64,000 nucleotides of DNA from Pseudomonadota bacterium. GTDB lineage: Bacteria > Myxococcota_A > Polyangia > Polyangiales > Polyangiaceae. Shown here one piece after another: positions 62,871 through 64,000 of this stretch. A model generated the notes under the pieces. It saw only the letters and a program-made list of their open reading frames with translations, made no database searches and was not told where the DNA came from. Made by a program: the position numbers and the translations under genes. The number at the start of each line of letters is the position of its first letter. The first letter of the stretch is position 1. The stretch spans positions 69,524 to 133,523 of the forward strand of contig JAEYWK010000092.1 of the NCBI GenBank assembly GCA_023431345.1, given 5' to 3'.

Positions 62871-64000
62871 TCAGCGGGTCGTCGGCTGATAGCCGCGCCA
62901 GGCCCAGATCAGCGCGTCGGCGAGGGTAGCGCCGCGCACACCGCCATCGCAGTGTCCGGCCCCGCGCCCCTGAACGAACTTGTAATGATAGCCCTTGGCG
63001 GCGAGAGCTTTGGCGGTGCGCTGATTGGCCATCACCCAGTTGTGGTAGGTCGACTCGGGATCTTGGGCTCGCAGATCGTTCTCGTTCACGTTCAGGAAGA
63101 TGCGCAGGAGCTTCTCGCGACCCCCGGTGTCGTTCTCGATGAGCCGCTTGCTCGAGTGGTACTCCCAAGCCCCGAGGGGATAGGCCGCAGCCTCCGGCGC
63201 GTCGGGATCTTGCTGGGCGACGAGCGTGGTCGAGTAGGCGATCACGCGCCCGAACAGGTCAGGCCGGAACCAGGCCATGCTGAACGCAGCCGCGCCGCCA
63301 GAGCTGCAGCCGAGCGCGGCGCGCCCGCTCGGATCCCGAGTGAACTTGAGCTTGGGATAAGCGGCCTTCACTTGCGAGTTTTCGAGCACCGCCGGGAGCA
63401 CCTCCAGATCGATGAAGCGAGCGTAGCGGTCCGAGAGCGTGTCGTACTCGAGACCGCGCTCGCTGCCGATGGCGTCGCTGCCGCCGTTCTGTACGGCGAT
63501 AGCCACGAAGGGCGGGATGCGCCGCGCGGCGTCTTCGGCGATGGTCAAGTTGTCGAGCGCGTTCTTGACCATGCCGAGCTCGCCCGGCCCGTCTTGGATC
63601 ACCAAGAGAGGAGCGAAGTCGCCGTCGACGTACTTGGCGGGTACGTACACGGAGATCGAGCGATTTTGACCGACCTTCCCCGGGTCGAGCGTGGGATCTT
63701 TGCCGTCGAAGATCTTGCTCGACGACAGCGGCAGGTTGAAGGAGAAGCTTCGTCCTTTGGGGTTGCCGCGATCCGCGAGGTCCGCCTGGTTTTGGTAGCC
63801 GGGGCCGACCATCGAGTCGCCGTCGCCCTCCGTGCCTGTGTCGGGGAGTGGAGCGAGGCCACCTGCGCCAGCGCTGCCCGCGGCTGCTCCGCCCGACGCC
63901 GCGCCCCCACCACCACCACCGCTACCAGCTTCGGCTGCCCCCCCCTGCGCGCCACCCGCCGCCCCGGCGCCGCCCGCTGCTGCGCCGCCCGCTGTCGAAC
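62871..64000 (-). CDS. Exported esterase of the EstD/enterochelin-esterase family (N-terminus off window)
   Basis: About 375 residues are visible; the frame stays open to base 64000, so the start lies outside. The visible N-terminal part is a Gly/Ala linker, so a lipoprotein signal upstream is likely. The core is an alpha/beta hydrolase of the putative-esterase family: A-L-G-C-S-S-G-G-A with the nucleophile Ser, and G-A-G-H-C-D-G-G near the end for the His. An internal Met at 63812 gives a shorter possible start but would skip the linker. Likely a secreted or surface carboxylesterase. Confidence 0.85.
   Translation of the reverse strand, partial: STAGGAAAGGAGAAGGAQGGAAEAGSGGGGGGAASGGAAAGSAGAGGLAPLPDTGTEGDGDSMVGPGYQNQADLADRGNPKGRSFSFNLPLSSSKIFDGKDPTLDPGKVGQNRSISVYVPAKYVDGDFAPLLVIQDGPGELGMVKNALDNLTIAEDAARRIPPFVAIAVQNGGSDAIGSERGLEYDTLSDRYARFIDLEVLPAVLENSQVKAAYPKLKFTRDPSGRAALGCSSGGAAAFSMAWFRPDLFGRVIAYSTTLVAQQDPDAPEAAAYPLGAWEYHSSKRLIENDTGGREKLLRIFLNVNENDLRAQDPESTYHNWVMANQRTAKALAAKGYHYKFVQGRGAGHCDGGVRGATLADALIWAWRGYQPTTR

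Overview
The window is strongly GC-rich, gene-dense DNA. It suggests a myxobacterium of the Polyangiales/Sorangium type (Myxococcota). The reasons are two Ser/Thr kinases, many lipoproteins with long Gly/Ala/Ser-rich linkers after the lipobox, several ECF sigma factors with linked membrane proteins, a DUF4388/PATAN response-regulator fusion, and a lipoprotein family starting with a C-S-Q-x-I-G-L-S-D-Y motif. No rRNA, tRNA, CRISPR array, IS element or prophage was seen. Two genes run off the window: the kinase at the left edge and the esterase at the right edge.

Layout. 1-8199 holds a kinase/ATPase, glyA, an ABC exporter, hslO, yacG, a NUDIX hydrolase and hemL. 8393-11597 holds a decayed lysR, an SDR, an XRE-cupin regulator and a threonine aldolase. 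11709-20247 is the most interesting part. A minus-strand operon encodes a sigma54 activator with a C-terminal substrate-binding-protein domain, a substrate-binding lipoprotein with a NosL-like tail, a permease and an ATPase. It faces a plus-strand operon for an AprA-like flavoprotein, an AprB-like ferredoxin and a HEAT-repeat protein. 20219-28224 is a run of minus-strand genes: HD-GYP regulator, myxobacterial hypothetical protein, RpiB, Ser/Thr kinase, TPR/PEGA protein and two paralogous lipoproteins. 28678-36676 carries rplM-rpsI, an amidohydrolase lipoprotein, uppP, manC, a small lipoprotein and uvrB. 37250-39127 is a GH54 arabinofuranosidase lipoprotein.

39137-53215 is one tightly packed minus-strand run of twelve genes, many overlapping by 4 nt. 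It looks like an exopolysaccharide synthesis and O-acetylation locus: an MBOAT acetyltransferase, two AlgX/AlgJ-like SGNH proteins, a GT2, two sugar-nucleotide epimerase-type enzymes, a multi-membrane-span TPR protein, an SGNH esterase lipoprotein, an outer-membrane-type protein, a TolB-like propeller and a transglutaminase-like protein. 53902-62674 is an ECF sigma region with four sigma factors, a FecR-like partner, a TPR partner, two envelope proteins, a likely inactive esterase and a jelly-roll lipoprotein. 62871-64000 is the end of an exported esterase.

How the genes may work together. The facing operons at 11709-20247 look like one regulated uptake-plus-redox module for a small anionic compound of the sulfonate/taurine/nitrate class. 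The compound would be sensed in the cytoplasm by the activator, imported by the ABC system and handled by the AprAB-like pair. The substrate and chemistry are inference; the domain content and gene order are directly visible.
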